From JAAZKA01 sp034926225 (GTDB lineage: Bacteria; Bacillota; Clostridia; Oscillospirales; QAMX01), in contig JAYFRF010000015.1 of assembly GCA_034926225.1 (NCBI GenBank), positions 124,001-188,000 of the forward strand: 64,000 nucleotides of DNA, written 5' to 3'. Below, piece after piece: positions 1-9,157 of this stretch; position 1 is the stretch's first letter; each line of letters starts with the position of its first letter. The notes below the pieces were generated by a model. The model did not search any database. It was not told where the DNA came from and was given only the letters and a program-made list of their open reading frames with translations. Both the position numbers and the translations under genes were made by a program.

Positions 1-1
1 G

Positions 2-403
2 CTTACGGACGGTGCGGTGCTCGGTCAGCTCGGCGTCCCCGACATGCGGCTGCCGATTCAGTACGCGCTGACCTACCCCGAACGCATGCCGTGTTCCGCA
101 GAAGCACTGCATCTTGCCGGCAGGCAGTTGACCTTTGCCGAACCGGATACCGACGCGTTCCCATGCCTGAAGCTTGCGCGGGAAGCCGCAGCACGCTCCG
201 ATGCGGCCTGCGCGGTGCTCAACGGCGCCAATGAACAGGCGGTCGCACGGTTTTTACATGGGGAAATTGTTTTCGGACAAATCGCGGACGCGGTTGCCCA
301 CGCGCTCGAAACGGTGCCGGAACGTACCCTTGCGGATACCGAGGATGTGTATGAGATTGATCGGGAGGCCCGGGCGGCGGCCGATGTGTTCATAAATCGT
401 TAG
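2..403 (+). CDS. dxr: 1-deoxy-D-xylulose 5-phosphate reductoisomerase, C-terminal part
   Basis: This is the C-terminal ~133 residues of DXR, the NADPH-dependent second enzyme of the MEP isoprenoid pathway; the gene begins before the window. The stretch QLGVPDMRLPIQYALTYPER is the highly conserved DXR segment that follows the catalytic domain. The alpha-helical C-terminal domain follows, with the conserved LNGANEQAVARFL stretch. The gene ends 26 bases before rseP and lies in the usual Firmicutes order dxr-rseP-ispG-polC, so two MEP genes (dxr, ispG) flank the protease. No oddities are seen in the visible part. Confidence 0.95.
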   Translation, partial: LTDGAVLGQLGVPDMRLPIQYALTYPERMPCSAEALHLAGRQLTFAEPDTDAFPCLKLAREAAARSDAACAVLNGANEQAVARFLHGEIVFGQIADAVAHALETVPERTLADTEDVYEIDREARAAADVFINR

Positions 404-429
404 TTTTCCGTTTTCTTCGCGAAAGGATT

Positions 430-1461
430 ATGCTTATGACTATTGTTCTCGCAATTCTCGCGTTTGCCGTGATGATTCTCGTCCATGAGGGCGGCCACTT
501 TTTCGCGGCGAAGCTCTGCGGCGTGCGTGTCGTGGAGTTTGCATTCGGGCTCGGACCGTCCCTCCTAAAAAAAAGGTTCGGGGAAACGACCTATGCTCTC
601 CGTGCGCTGCCGTTCGGCGGTCAGTGTGTTATGGAGGGGGAGGACGCGCCCTCCGATGACCCGCGCGCATTTCTGAACGCGCGCCCGTGGAAGCGCGGCA
701 TCATCCTCGTCGCGGGTGTCGTGATGAATTTCGTCATGGGTTTTATCGTCATGCTCTGTCTGTACGCGCCTGCACAGGGTTTCGTGCTGCCGACCGTTGA
801 TACGTTCATGGAAAAGTTCACCGGCGGCGGGGAAAACGGGATCCAAGAAGGAGACACCTTCCTCGAAATCGACGGCTACAACGTCTATCTCTCCTCCGAT
901 ATCACCACCGCGCTGTCCAAAGGCGACGACGCCTACTTCGAGGTCTGGATTCTCCGGGGAGGGGAGCGCGTTCACCTCAAGGACGTCTACATCGCGCCGC
1001 AGGAGTATGAGCTCGACGGCGAAACCGTGTCCTACTACGGATTCTATCTGCAATCCGCGGAAGCGACGCCGGGGATGACCCTGAAGGTGACGTGGTACAG
1101 CTGCGTCAACGTGGTGCGGCTTGTCGTCGAAAGCTTAAAGCAGCTTTTCTCGGGCGCGGTTAAAATCACCGACCTGTCCGGTCCCGTCGGCATCTCGGCG
1201 ACAATGTCCGATATGGCAAAGCGGGATATGTCCGATTTCTGGTATCTCGTTTCGCTGATCTCCATCAACCTCGCCGTGATGAATCTGCTGCCGATCCCCG
1301 CGCTGGACGGCGCGCGGCTACTGTTCGTACTCTATGAGGTGATATTCCGGCATCCGGCAAACCGCAGGGTGGAATCCTATATCCACGCGGCGGGTTTGAT
1401 TCTGCTCCTATTACTGATGGTCTTTGTGACCTTCCATGACATTTGGAAGCTTGTGGTATAA
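430..1461 (+). CDS. rseP: RIP metalloprotease RseP (site-2 protease, M50)
   Basis: Intramembrane zinc metalloprotease that cleaves membrane-bound substrates such as anti-sigma factors. The zinc motif is HEGGH at residues 19-23 in the first membrane helix, with G where HExGH families usually have F. A PDZ domain follows at about residues 115-200. The second zinc-ligand motif, NLLPIPALDG, lies near residue 285 in a C-terminal helix, and the total length of 343 aa is normal for a one-PDZ RseP/RasP. AAAGG at 422-426 is too close to the ATG at 430 and better suits the in-frame ATG at 436, so the true start may be two codons later. The stop overlaps the ispG start (TAATG), which implies translational coupling. 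Confidence 0.93.
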   Translation: MLMTIVLAILAFAVMILVHEGGHFFAAKLCGVRVVEFAFGLGPSLLKKRFGETTYALRALPFGGQCVMEGEDAPSDDPRAFLNARPWKRGIILVAGVVMNFVMGFIVMLCLYAPAQGFVLPTVDTFMEKFTGGGENGIQEGDTFLEIDGYNVYLSSDITTALSKGDDAYFEVWILRGGERVHLKDVYIAPQEYELDGETVSYYGFYLQSAEATPGMTLKVTWYSCVNVVRLVVESLKQLFSGAVKITDLSGPVGISATMSDMAKRDMSDFWYLVSLISINLAVMNLLPIPALDGARLLFVLYEVIFRHPANRRVESYIHAAGLILLLLLMVFVTFHDIWKLVV

Positions 1462-2525
1462 TGATGAAAAAGACAATTCATGTGGGCGGCGTCTCCATCG
1501 GTGGCGACGCCGCCGTTTCCGTGCAATCGATGACGAATACCGATACGCGCGATGTGGCAGCAACCGTCGCGCAAATACGCCGTCTTGCGGATGCGGGCGC
1601 GGCCATTGTCCGCGTCGCGGTGCCGGACAAGCTGGCGGCGGCGGTGCTCGGGGAGATTTGCCGTCTTTCGCCCGTGCCGATCGTCGCGGATATCCACTTC
1701 GACTACCGCCTTGCACTGATCGCGGCTGACGCAGGTGTGCAGAAGATTCGCATTAACCCCGGCAATATCGGCGATCCCGAGCGGGTGCGCATGGTGGCGG
1801 ACGCCTGCCGAAAGCGCGGGATTCCGATCCGCATCGGCGTAAACTCCGGCTCCGTCGAGCGTCCGCTGCTTCTAAAATACGGAGGTCCGACAGCGGAAGC
1901 GATGGTCGAGAGCGCCATGAATCACGCGAAGCTGCTGGAGGATGCGGATTTTACCGATATTGCGATTTCCTTGAAGGCATCCGATGTCCCGACGACGATC
2001 GCCGCGTACCGGCTGCTCGATACGCGCTGCGATTACCCGCTGCATCTTGGCGTGACCCATGCCGGAACGCTGCGGATGGGTACCTTAAAGGCTGCCTGCG
2101 GTATCGGTGGGCTACTCGCGATGGGTATCGGCGACACCATCCGCGTATCTCTTACCGCCGACCCCGTCGAGGAGGTGAGCGCGGGCTATGATATTCTCCG
2201 AGCGGCGGGGCGATTGCACGACGGCGTGGAGATGATCTGCTGCCCCACCTGCGGGCGCTGCCGGATCGACGTGATCGGCTTGTCCGAGACGCTCGAGGCG
2301 CGTCTGCGGCATATCCGCGTGCCGATGAAGGTTGCCGTGATGGGCTGCGCCGTCAACGGCCCGGGCGAGGCAAAGGAAGCCGACGTCGGCGTCGCGGGAG
2401 GCGACGGTTGCGGGCTGCTGTTTGCGCACGGCGAAGTCCTGCATGAAAAGATACCGATGGAGCATTTGGCCGACGCGCTCACGGCTCTTGCGGAGCGTGT
2501 CGCACGGGAAAAGGAGACGCTATGA
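1461..2525 (+). CDS. ispG: 4-hydroxy-3-methylbut-2-enyl diphosphate synthase (IspG/GcpE)
   Basis: Iron-sulfur enzyme that converts MEcPP to HMBPP in the MEP pathway. The N-terminal TIM barrel opens with the typical SVQSMTNTDT stretch near residue 20. The C-terminal [4Fe-4S] domain shows CPTCGR near residue 262 and GCAVNGPGE near residue 294, which hold the cluster cysteines. The start at 1461 overlaps the rseP stop. A TTG at 1443 would extend the frame, but the upstream residues do not look conserved. The gene ends in an ATGA overlap with polC. The 354-aa length is the short bacterial form without the plant/chlamydial insert. Confidence 0.96.
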   Translation: MMKKTIHVGGVSIGGDAAVSVQSMTNTDTRDVAATVAQIRRLADAGAAIVRVAVPDKLAAAVLGEICRLSPVPIVADIHFDYRLALIAADAGVQKIRINPGNIGDPERVRMVADACRKRGIPIRIGVNSGSVERPLLLKYGGPTAEAMVESAMNHAKLLEDADFTDIAISLKASDVPTTIAAYRLLDTRCDYPLHLGVTHAGTLRMGTLKAACGIGGLLAMGIGDTIRVSLTADPVEEVSAGYDILRAAGRLHDGVEMICCPTCGRCRIDVIGLSETLEARLRHIRVPMKVAVMGCAVNGPGEAKEADVGVAGGDGCGLLFAHGEVLHEKIPMEHLADALTALAERVAREKETL

Positions 2526-5500
2526 ACGCGCCGTTTGTGCATATCTTCAAAAACTACGAGCCTGATCCCGAGCTGCGAAAAACTGTCGACGCGCTCGGCG
2601 TGGAGAAGCTTGATGGGGACCGTGCGCGGCGCTCCATCGTCGCCGTCTGCGCGTCGGAGGATTTTTTGGACACGGACGAGCTGCGCAAAATTGAGGACGG
2701 TGTCGCGGCGTGCTATGGCCTTGCCTGTTTTAAAATTCGGGTGCGCTATCCCACGCATTTGCTGAGCGATGAGTACCTAGCTATCCTCTGCGATCAGCTG
2801 AAAGAACGCCATCCCGTTGCCAACGGATTCTTTCTCGGAGCGGACTTCGCGCTACGGGAACGCACGCTCGAGGTGTGCTTAAAGCACGACGGTGTGGAGT
2901 TTTTGACCGCTGCAGGGCTTGACCGTGTGTTGTCCGACATGATTTTTGACGATTTCGGCATTCGCATAACCGTTTTATTCGGCTGCGGCGCGGAGGGCAA
3001 TACGGAAACGCTCGAGCAGGCACTTGAGGCCGCGCCGGGCCGCGAAAGCTCTGAGGAGCACCCCGTTGTACGGGAAGCGTCCAGGGTTGCTGCACCGAAA
3101 GCGGAGCGGAAGGATACCGATAAATCCGCCTTCCGGCGCCGCTCATATACTCCTAAGGAGGGCGAAGAGCTGATTTTTGGCAAGCCGCTCGAGGAGGAGA
3201 TTACGCCGATAGACAGGCTCGACTTGAATTTCGTCAGCGTGACCATTGTGGGAGAGGTCTTCGCCGTCAACAACCGCTCCCTTCCCGAGCGCGACCTCGA
3301 GATCATCAGCTTCGACGTGACCGATCACTATAGCTCCATCCGCGTGTCCCGCCCGTTCAAGTCCGACAAAGCGCAGCCCCTTCTCGACGGCATCCACGTC
3401 GGCGACAGGCTGATGATCCAGGCGCAGCCGGTATTCAACCGGTTCGAAGGCGAGATGACGCTGTCCCCGAACGCCGTTGTCCGCGTCAGGAAGCAAAAAC
3501 GGCAGGATACCGCCGAAAAGAAGCGCGTAGAGCTGCATTTACATACGAATATGTCCGCTATGGACGGCATGTCTCCCGCCGGAGCGCTTGTCGAACGAGC
3601 CGCCGAATGGGGGCATACCGCCGTCGCTGTCACTGACCACGGCGTCGCCCAGGCGTTCCCCGACGCTGCCGCCGCGTCGAAGAAGACCGGCGTTAAAATT
3701 CTTTACGGCGTCGAGGGCTATGACCTCAACGACTGTGCCGACGCCCAGACGGTCTTCGGCCGGGATCCCGGCGACACGGAACTTAACGGCAGCTTTGTCG
3801 TGTTCGATCTCGAGACGACGGGGCTTTCTCCGCGTGACGAAAAGATCACAGAGATCGCCGCTGCCCGTGTCACGGGCGGTGAAGTGACCGAGACCTTTGA
3901 GCAGCTGATAAACCCCGGCAAACCGATTCCGGCAAAGATCACGGAGCTGACCGGCATCACGGACGCGATGGTCGCCGATGCGCCGACGATCGATGAAGCC
4001 CTGCCGAAATTCCTCGACTTTATCGGCGAGGATATCCTCGTCGCCCACAACGCCACGTTTGACGCGGCGTTCCTTACGGCAGCCTTGCATGCCTGCGGCT
4101 TGTCCCGCGACTACTGCTACCTCGATACGCTCGAGCTTTCGCGCGCCATTCTGCCGGGGCTTGCGAAGTACAACCTCAAAGCCGTCGCCACCGCCGTCGG
4201 CGCGGGCGATTTCCGGCATCACCGCGCGGGAGAGGATGCGTCCGTCCTCGCGTCGATCCTCACACGGCTCATTTCAAGACTGCGCGACGCGGGCGTGACC
4301 CGTGTCGGGGAGATCAACCCCTACGTCGGCTCGCTCCTGCGCACGGCGGCCGAGGATCACGGCGAGCTGCACCATATCATCCTTATTGCGAAAAACCTTG
4401 TCGGCTTAAAGAACCTCTACGAGCTGATCTCGCTGTCCCAGATCAAGCACTTTAAGCGCCGCCCGCGTATTCTGCGCTCGGAGCTGATCAAGTTCCGCGA
4501 GGGGCTGATCATCGGCTCGGCTTGTGAGCAGGGAGAGCTTTTTCAGGCCGTTTATCGCGAAAAACCATGGAAGCAGCTTGTAAAAATGGCGGAGTTTTAT
4601 GATTATCTCGAGATTCAGCCCATCGGCAACAACGAATTCATGGTACGAAACGGTTCCGTTGCCGACAACCGCGCCCTGCAGGATATAAACCGCACCATCG
4701 TACGCGTCGGAAAGGCCGCAAACCGCCCTGTCTGCGCGACCGGCGACGTTCATTTTCTTGAGCCCTACGATGCGCAGTTCCGCGCGATCCTCATGGCCGG
4801 ACAGGGGTTTACGGACGCCGATCAGCAGGCGCCGCTGTACTTTAAATCCACCGACGAGATGCTCGAGGAGTTTTCCTATCTCGGAGAGAAGACTGCCTAT
4901 GAGGTCGTTGTCGAGAACACCAACAAAATCGCCGATCTGTGCGAGAAGATCAAACCCGTACCGGACGGCGTGTTCCCTCCGTCCATTCCCGGCTCTGCGG
5001 AGGAGCTGCAGGAGATCGTTTATCGCCGTGCGAAGGAAGTCTACGGGGATCCGCTGCCGCAGATTGTCTCGGACCGCATCGAGGCGGAGCTTGCACCGAT
5101 TATCCGCCACGGCTTCGACGTGATGTACATGATCGCTCAAAAGCTCATCGCGAAGTCGAACGCCGCCGGGTTCCTTGTCGGCTCACGCGGCTCGGTCGGC
5201 TCGTCCATCGTCGCCTATTTTGCCAACATCACCGAGGTCAACGCCCTTCCGCCGCATTACCGCTGCGAGCACTGCCTGCATTCGGACTTCGATGTCCCCA
5301 CAGGCTACAGCTTCGGCATCGACATGCCGGATAGGCGCTGTCCCGTCTGCGGTAACACCTACCGCAAGGACGGCTGCGACATCATGTTCGCCACCTTCCT
5401 CGGCTTCGACGCGGACAAGCAGCCCGATATCGACTTAAACTTCTCCGGCGAGTATCAGGCCAGCGCTCACCGCGATACCATCGAGCTGTTCGGTGCCGAT

Positions 5501-6856
5501 CACGTCTTCCGCGCCGGCACCATCGGCACCCTTGCGGAAAAGACCGCTTACGGCTTTGTGCGCAAATATATGGAGGAACGCGGCAAGACCGTCTCGAAGG
5601 TCGAGCTTGACCGCCTTACGCTCGGCTGCACCGGTGTGCGCCGTACGACGGGTCAGCATCCCGGCGGACTCGTCGTCATCCCCAAGGAGTATTCCGTTTA
5701 CGACTTCTGCCCCGTCCAGCATCCCGCCGACGATCCCGATTCCGATATCATCACGACCCACTTCGACTTCCATTCCATTCACGATACCGTTTTAAAGCTC
5801 GATCTGCTCGGACACGACGATCCGACGATGATCAAGATGCTCGGCGACCTTACCGGCATCGATATGCTCCGGATTCCGTTCGACGATCGGGATACAATGA
5901 GCCTTTTCCTGTCGTCGAAAGTCTTAGGCTATGAAAACGACCCCCTCATCGGGCCGACCGGCTGCGTCGCCATCCCCGAATTCGGTACGAAATTTGTGCG
6001 TGGGATGCTCATGGAGACAAAGCCGACGACATTTGCGGGGCTTGTCCGTATCTCCGGCCTGTCCCATGGCACCGACGTTTGGCTTGGCAATGCCCAGAAG
6101 ATTATTGCGGAGGGTAAGTCCGACTTAAACGGCGTCATCTGCTGCCGCGACGACGTGACCGCATACCTGATCGGCTGCGGCATCCCGTCGAAGCTGAGCT
6201 TCAAAATCAGCGAAACCGTCCGTAAGGGCAAGGGACTTATGCCTGACTGGGTTCCCATGATGCGGGAGCACAATGTTCCCGAATGGTACATAGAAAGCGC
6301 GAATACCGTCAAATACCTCTTTCCCCGCGCGCATGCGACTGCCTATGTCATGATGGCCTTCCGAATCGCATGGTGCAAAGTGCATGAACCGATGGCCTTC
6401 TATGCCGCCTACTATACCATCCGCGCGACGGGCTTTGACCCGCTTACCGCCGTCCGCGGCATTGACGCCATCCGCGAAAAATACTACGATATCTCCGACC
6501 GCATCGACCGCCGCGAGCCCGTGACCCCCGCCGAAAAGGACACCATGCAGAACCTCGAGGTCTGCTACGAGATGTACCTGCGCGGCTTCTCCTTCCTGCG
6601 CCCGGATATTTATCGCTCCGACGCAGCGAGATTTCTCATTGAGGGGAACGCCCTGCGCATCCCCTTTGCCGCGATCGGCGGATTTGGCCAACAGGCGGCG
6701 CAGGATATCGTAACCGAACGCGAGCGCGGCCGATTCTCCAGCGTTGAAGATCTCGCCATGCGCTGCCCCAAGGTCTCAAAATCCGTCATTGCACTCCTCG
6801 AGGAACACGGCGTTTTGGAAGATATGCCGAAAACGGAACAGCTCACCATGTTTTAG
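2522..6856 (+). CDS. polC: DNA polymerase III PolC-type, replicative alpha subunit
   Basis: Replicative DNA polymerase with built-in proofreading, 1,444 aa as expected for Firmicutes PolC. Domains in order: N-terminal region (1-190); OB fold (about 225-330); PHP domain starting at VELHLHTNMSAMDG near residue 336; DEDDh 3'-5' exonuclease inserted in the PHP domain, starting FVVFDLETTG near residue 424 with HNATFD following; then the C-family polymerase core. The catalytic aspartate motif PDIDLNFSGEYQ lies near residue 967. A zinc-binding CEHC...CPVCG cluster precedes it. The start overlaps the ispG stop (ATGA). PolC restricts the host to Firmicutes and relatives. No frameshift or missing motif is seen. 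Confidence 0.97.
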   Translation: MNAPFVHIFKNYEPDPELRKTVDALGVEKLDGDRARRSIVAVCASEDFLDTDELRKIEDGVAACYGLACFKIRVRYPTHLLSDEYLAILCDQLKERHPVANGFFLGADFALRERTLEVCLKHDGVEFLTAAGLDRVLSDMIFDDFGIRITVLFGCGAEGNTETLEQALEAAPGRESSEEHPVVREASRVAAPKAERKDTDKSAFRRRSYTPKEGEELIFGKPLEEEITPIDRLDLNFVSVTIVGEVFAVNNRSLPERDLEIISFDVTDHYSSIRVSRPFKSDKAQPLLDGIHVGDRLMIQAQPVFNRFEGEMTLSPNAVVRVRKQKRQDTAEKKRVELHLHTNMSAMDGMSPAGALVERAAEWGHTAVAVTDHGVAQAFPDAAAASKKTGVKILYGVEGYDLNDCADAQTVFGRDPGDTELNGSFVVFDLETTGLSPRDEKITEIAAARVTGGEVTETFEQLINPGKPIPAKITELTGITDAMVADAPTIDEALPKFLDFIGEDILVAHNATFDAAFLTAALHACGLSRDYCYLDTLELSRAILPGLAKYNLKAVATAVGAGDFRHHRAGEDASVLASILTRLISRLRDAGVTRVGEINPYVGSLLRTAAEDHGELHHIILIAKNLVGLKNLYELISLSQIKHFKRRPRILRSELIKFREGLIIGSACEQGELFQAVYREKPWKQLVKMAEFYDYLEIQPIGNNEFMVRNGSVADNRALQDINRTIVRVGKAANRPVCATGDVHFLEPYDAQFRAILMAGQGFTDADQQAPLYFKSTDEMLEEFSYLGEKTAYEVVVENTNKIADLCEKIKPVPDGVFPPSIPGSAEELQEIVYRRAKEVYGDPLPQIVSDRIEAELAPIIRHGFDVMYMIAQKLIAKSNAAGFLVGSRGSVGSSIVAYFANITEVNALPPHYRCEHCLHSDFDVPTGYSFGIDMPDRRCPVCGNTYRKDGCDIMFATFLGFDADKQPDIDLNFSGEYQASAHRDTIELFGADHVFRAGTIGTLAEKTAYGFVRKYMEERGKTVSKVELDRLTLGCTGVRRTTGQHPGGLVVIPKEYSVYDFCPVQHPADDPDSDIITTHFDFHSIHDTVLKLDLLGHDDPTMIKMLGDLTGIDMLRIPFDDRDTMSLFLSSKVLGYENDPLIGPTGCVAIPEFGTKFVRGMLMETKPTTFAGLVRISGLSHGTDVWLGNAQKIIAEGKSDLNGVICCRDDVTAYLIGCGIPSKLSFKISETVRKGKGLMPDWVPMMREHNVPEWYIESANTVKYLFPRAHATAYVMMAFRIAWCKVHEPMAFYAAYYTIRATGFDPLTAVRGIDAIREKYYDISDRIDRREPVTPAEKDTMQNLEVCYEMYLRGFSFLRPDIYRSDAARFLIEGNALRIPFAAIGGFGQQAAQDIVTERERGRFSSVEDLAMRCPKVSKSVIALLEEHGVLEDMPKTEQLTMF

Positions 6857-6873
6857 TTCTCCATGGAGCCCCC

Positions 6874-6902
6874 TTGACAACACTGATAAACTGTGATATC
6901 AT
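6874..6902 (+). promoter_or_regulatory. Sigma-A-type promoter of the his operon
   Basis: TTGACA at 6874-6879, a 17-base spacer and TATCAT at 6897-6902, preceded by TG (extended -10). It lies 39 bases upstream of hisZ and directly after polC, so the his operon has its own start of transcription. Confidence 0.75.
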
Positions 6903-6927
6903 ATTATCACTTTAGCATGATAAAGTG
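6893..6927 (+). promoter_or_regulatory. Stacked inverted repeats, candidate his operator
   Basis: Two perfect inverted repeats overlap by three bases. GTGATA (6893-6898) pairs with TATCAC (6905-6910), and CACTTTA (6908-6914) pairs with TAAAGTG (6921-6927); each has a 6-base centre. The first covers the -10 box and the second the transcription start and ribosome-binding site. This geometry fits a repressor operator. A TrpR-family YerC/HisR-type histidine regulator is a plausible ligand, but that is inference. Confidence 0.55.
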
Positions 6928-6940
6928 AGGATGTAACGGG

Positions 6941-8071
6941 ATGCCCTATTATGCAACGCCCGTGGGGACACGGGATAGGCTCTTTTCCGACTGTGCGAGA
7001 CGCAGAGAGACGGAGAATAAGCTGGCGCGATGCTTTTACGTACGCGGATACCGGGAGATTGAAACGCCGGCACTCGAATATTACGATACCTTAATCCGGT
7101 CGGGGAATCCGATTACGGAGGAGGAGCTTTTCATACTGCCGGAGCGCGGCGGGAAGCTCTGCGCACTGCGGCCGGATATGACGACGCCGATCGCGAGAGT
7201 GGCGTCGTCGAAGGTGGACTGCTCGGTACCGAGACGGTTTTACTATTTACAGGACGTATTCCGCGCGTCGGGGATGCCGGGACGTGTGCAGATACGGCAG
7301 GCGGGCGTGGAGCTTTTAGGTGCCGCCGGGCTGCGTGCCGATATCGAGGTCATCGCGCTGGCGGCGGAAGCGCTCGCGACGACAGGGATGTACCGCATCG
7401 AGATCGGCCACGCGGGCTTTTTCAGAAAGCTTGCGGAGGCGTTGGGTGCGGGGGAGGAATTCGTCGAGGAACTGCGCGGCCTCGTCAACCGTAAAAACTT
7501 CGCGTCGCTGCCCGACCGACTGTCGGAATACCGGGAAAGCCCCGCCTACCGCGCGCTTTGCCGTTTGCCGCAGCTTTTCGGCGGTGAGGAGGTGCTCGAC
7601 GAGGCGCTCTCCCTCGCGGACGGCTGCGTCGGTACGGAGGAGCTTGACACGCTGCGGGCCATTTATCGGGAATTGCAGGCGGCGGGGTTCGGGCCGAATA
7701 TCATGCTCGATCTTGGGCTTGTCCACCACATGGACTACTACACCGGCGTGGTTTTCCGCGGCTATGTTGCCGGCGCCGGGCAGCCGGTGTTGCAGGGCGG
7801 ACGCTATGACACGCTTTTAGGCTGCCTTGGACATTCCGCCCCGGCGACGGGCTTTGCCGCCGATGTCGACGCGCTGACGGAGCTGCGTGCGGATGAGGAT
7901 TCGAAGGATGACATCCGGTTTGTCATCCACGTCGGCAGTGGTGCGCTGCGCCGCGCGATGGATTACTGCGACAGCCGTCCGGGGCAGTGTGTTTGCTCCC
8001 CGTATGAAAACGAAACGGAATCGCGGGCGCTCTGCGAAAAGCTTGGCGCAAAGCTGATTGTCGTAGAATAA
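6941..8071 (+). CDS. hisZ: ATP phosphoribosyltransferase regulatory subunit HisZ
   Basis: Histidyl-tRNA-synthetase paralogue that binds the short HisG and activates or inhibits the first step of histidine synthesis. It has the class II synthetase-like core: motif-2-like RRFYYLQDVFR near residue 95 and the LDLGLVHHMDYYTGVVF segment near residue 255, which corresponds to the histidine-binding loop of HisRS. At 376 aa it lacks the anticodon-binding domain of a real HisRS. It is the first gene after the promoter; AAGTGAGG at 6923-6930 is the ribosome-binding site. It sits 13 bases ahead of hisG, its obligate partner. Confidence 0.93.
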   Translation: MPYYATPVGTRDRLFSDCARRRETENKLARCFYVRGYREIETPALEYYDTLIRSGNPITEEELFILPERGGKLCALRPDMTTPIARVASSKVDCSVPRRFYYLQDVFRASGMPGRVQIRQAGVELLGAAGLRADIEVIALAAEALATTGMYRIEIGHAGFFRKLAEALGAGEEFVEELRGLVNRKNFASLPDRLSEYRESPAYRALCRLPQLFGGEEVLDEALSLADGCVGTEELDTLRAIYRELQAAGFGPNIMLDLGLVHHMDYYTGVVFRGYVAGAGQPVLQGGRYDTLLGCLGHSAPATGFAADVDALTELRADEDSKDDIRFVIHVGSGALRRAMDYCDSRPGQCVCSPYENETESRALCEKLGAKLIVVE

Positions 8072-8084
8072 GGAGGGATGGCGG

Positions 8085-8735
8085 ATGCAAACCCTGAAAA
8101 TAGCGCTGACAAAGGGCAGATTGGAGCAGAAATCCGTCGTACTCTTTGAAAAAGCGGGCTATACTTGCGAAAACCTGAAAAATCCGGGACGGAAGCTGCT
8201 GCTCGAAGCGCCGCATACCGACGAAACGGCGGCGCCCCTCGTTGCCGTGCTTGCGAAGGCGCCGGACGTAATCACCTACGTCGAACGCGGCGTCTGCGAT
8301 CTCGGCATCGTCGGCAAGGATACCATCATGGAGCATGGCACAAGCTTTTACGAGGTGCTGGATCTCGGCTTCGGACGCTGCCGTTTCGCGCTCGCGTCGC
8401 TGCCGGAGACCGACTTCGACCGTCCGAGCTACAAAACCCGCGTCATCGGGACGAAATATCCCAACGTGACAAGGCAGTATTTTGCCAAACGCGGCGAGGA
8501 AGTCGACATCGTCAAAATCGAAGGCAGCGTAGAGCTTGCCCCCATCCTCGGGCTTGCGGACGGCATCGTCGATATCGTTGAGACCGGAACGACCCTCGCG
8601 GAAAATGGACTGGTGATCAAAAAAGAGGTTGCGCCGGTGAGCGCGCGGCTGATTGTAAATCTGGTCAGCATGAAAATGAAAAAGCGGGAAATTCTTGATT
8701 TTATCGAGAAGATTCAGCGTACGCTTGCCGAATAG
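8085..8735 (+). CDS. hisG: ATP phosphoribosyltransferase, short form (HisG)
   Basis: Catalyses ATP + PRPP to phosphoribosyl-ATP, the committed step of histidine synthesis. At 216 aa it is the short (HisGS) form, without the C-terminal ACT-like regulatory domain, and so depends on HisZ encoded next door. Visible signatures are the N-terminal ALTKGRL motif, GIVGKDTIMEHG near residue 75, and the PRPP-binding region GLADGIVDIVETGTTLAENG near residue 155. The start at ATG 8085 follows a good GGAGG. Confidence 0.95.
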   Translation: MQTLKIALTKGRLEQKSVVLFEKAGYTCENLKNPGRKLLLEAPHTDETAAPLVAVLAKAPDVITYVERGVCDLGIVGKDTIMEHGTSFYEVLDLGFGRCRFALASLPETDFDRPSYKTRVIGTKYPNVTRQYFAKRGEEVDIVKIEGSVELAPILGLADGIVDIVETGTTLAENGLVIKKEVAPVSARLIVNLVSMKMKKREILDFIEKIQRTLAE

Positions 8736-8755
8736 ATCAAAGGAGGAGTATCCAT

Positions 8756-9142
8756 ATGCGTAAAATTCCGGGTATCCTTGCGATTATCCTATGCTTGACG
8801 GTATTTTTCATCCTGACGGGCTGCGACCAGTTCCGCGTGCCGCTCACGGAGGAGGAGGCTGTCGCTGCGACACAGGCGCTGATCGCTAAGCCGGAAAACC
8901 TCGGCATCACCAATTTCGACACGCCGGAGATTGAGAAGCTGACCTTCGCCGAGCCGCACCTCGTCCTAAGCGTCGCCGAGAATGGCCGCGACGAAAACGG
9001 AGATTCTAAACAGGTCGATTTGAATGGTAAAACCGTCTATAAGGTTACCTATCACACCGACGAGGACGAATCGAGCGGCCCGATTGCGCTGTATGTGGAT
9101 TACCGGAGCGGCGCGGTCTACGGAATGGATGCCCGCCGCTAA
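8756..9142 (+). CDS. Small lipoprotein inside the his operon
   Basis: A 128-aa protein with a signal peptide ending in the lipobox LTGC (Cys near residue 23). Lipidation and attachment to the outer face of the membrane are therefore expected. The mature part starts with an acidic helix (LTEEEAVAATQALI) and then beta-rich sequence with YKVTYHTDED and a C-terminal YRSGAVYGMDARR. I do not recognise the family. It has its own GGAGG (about 8743) and lies between hisG and hisD, 20 and 15 bases away, so it is co-transcribed with histidine biosynthesis, where a lipoprotein is not normally found. Confidence 0.85.
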   Translation: MRKIPGILAIILCLTVFFILTGCDQFRVPLTEEEAVAATQALIAKPENLGITNFDTPEIEKLTFAEPHLVLSVAENGRDENGDSKQVDLNGKTVYKVTYHTDEDESSGPIALYVDYRSGAVYGMDARR

Positions 9143-9157
9143 AGGGAGAGAAGAACG

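Noticed and set aside
3539..6691. Several long minus-strand ORFs (up to 244 codons) across polC
   Set aside because: Shadows produced by strong codon bias in polC; no conserved motifs.
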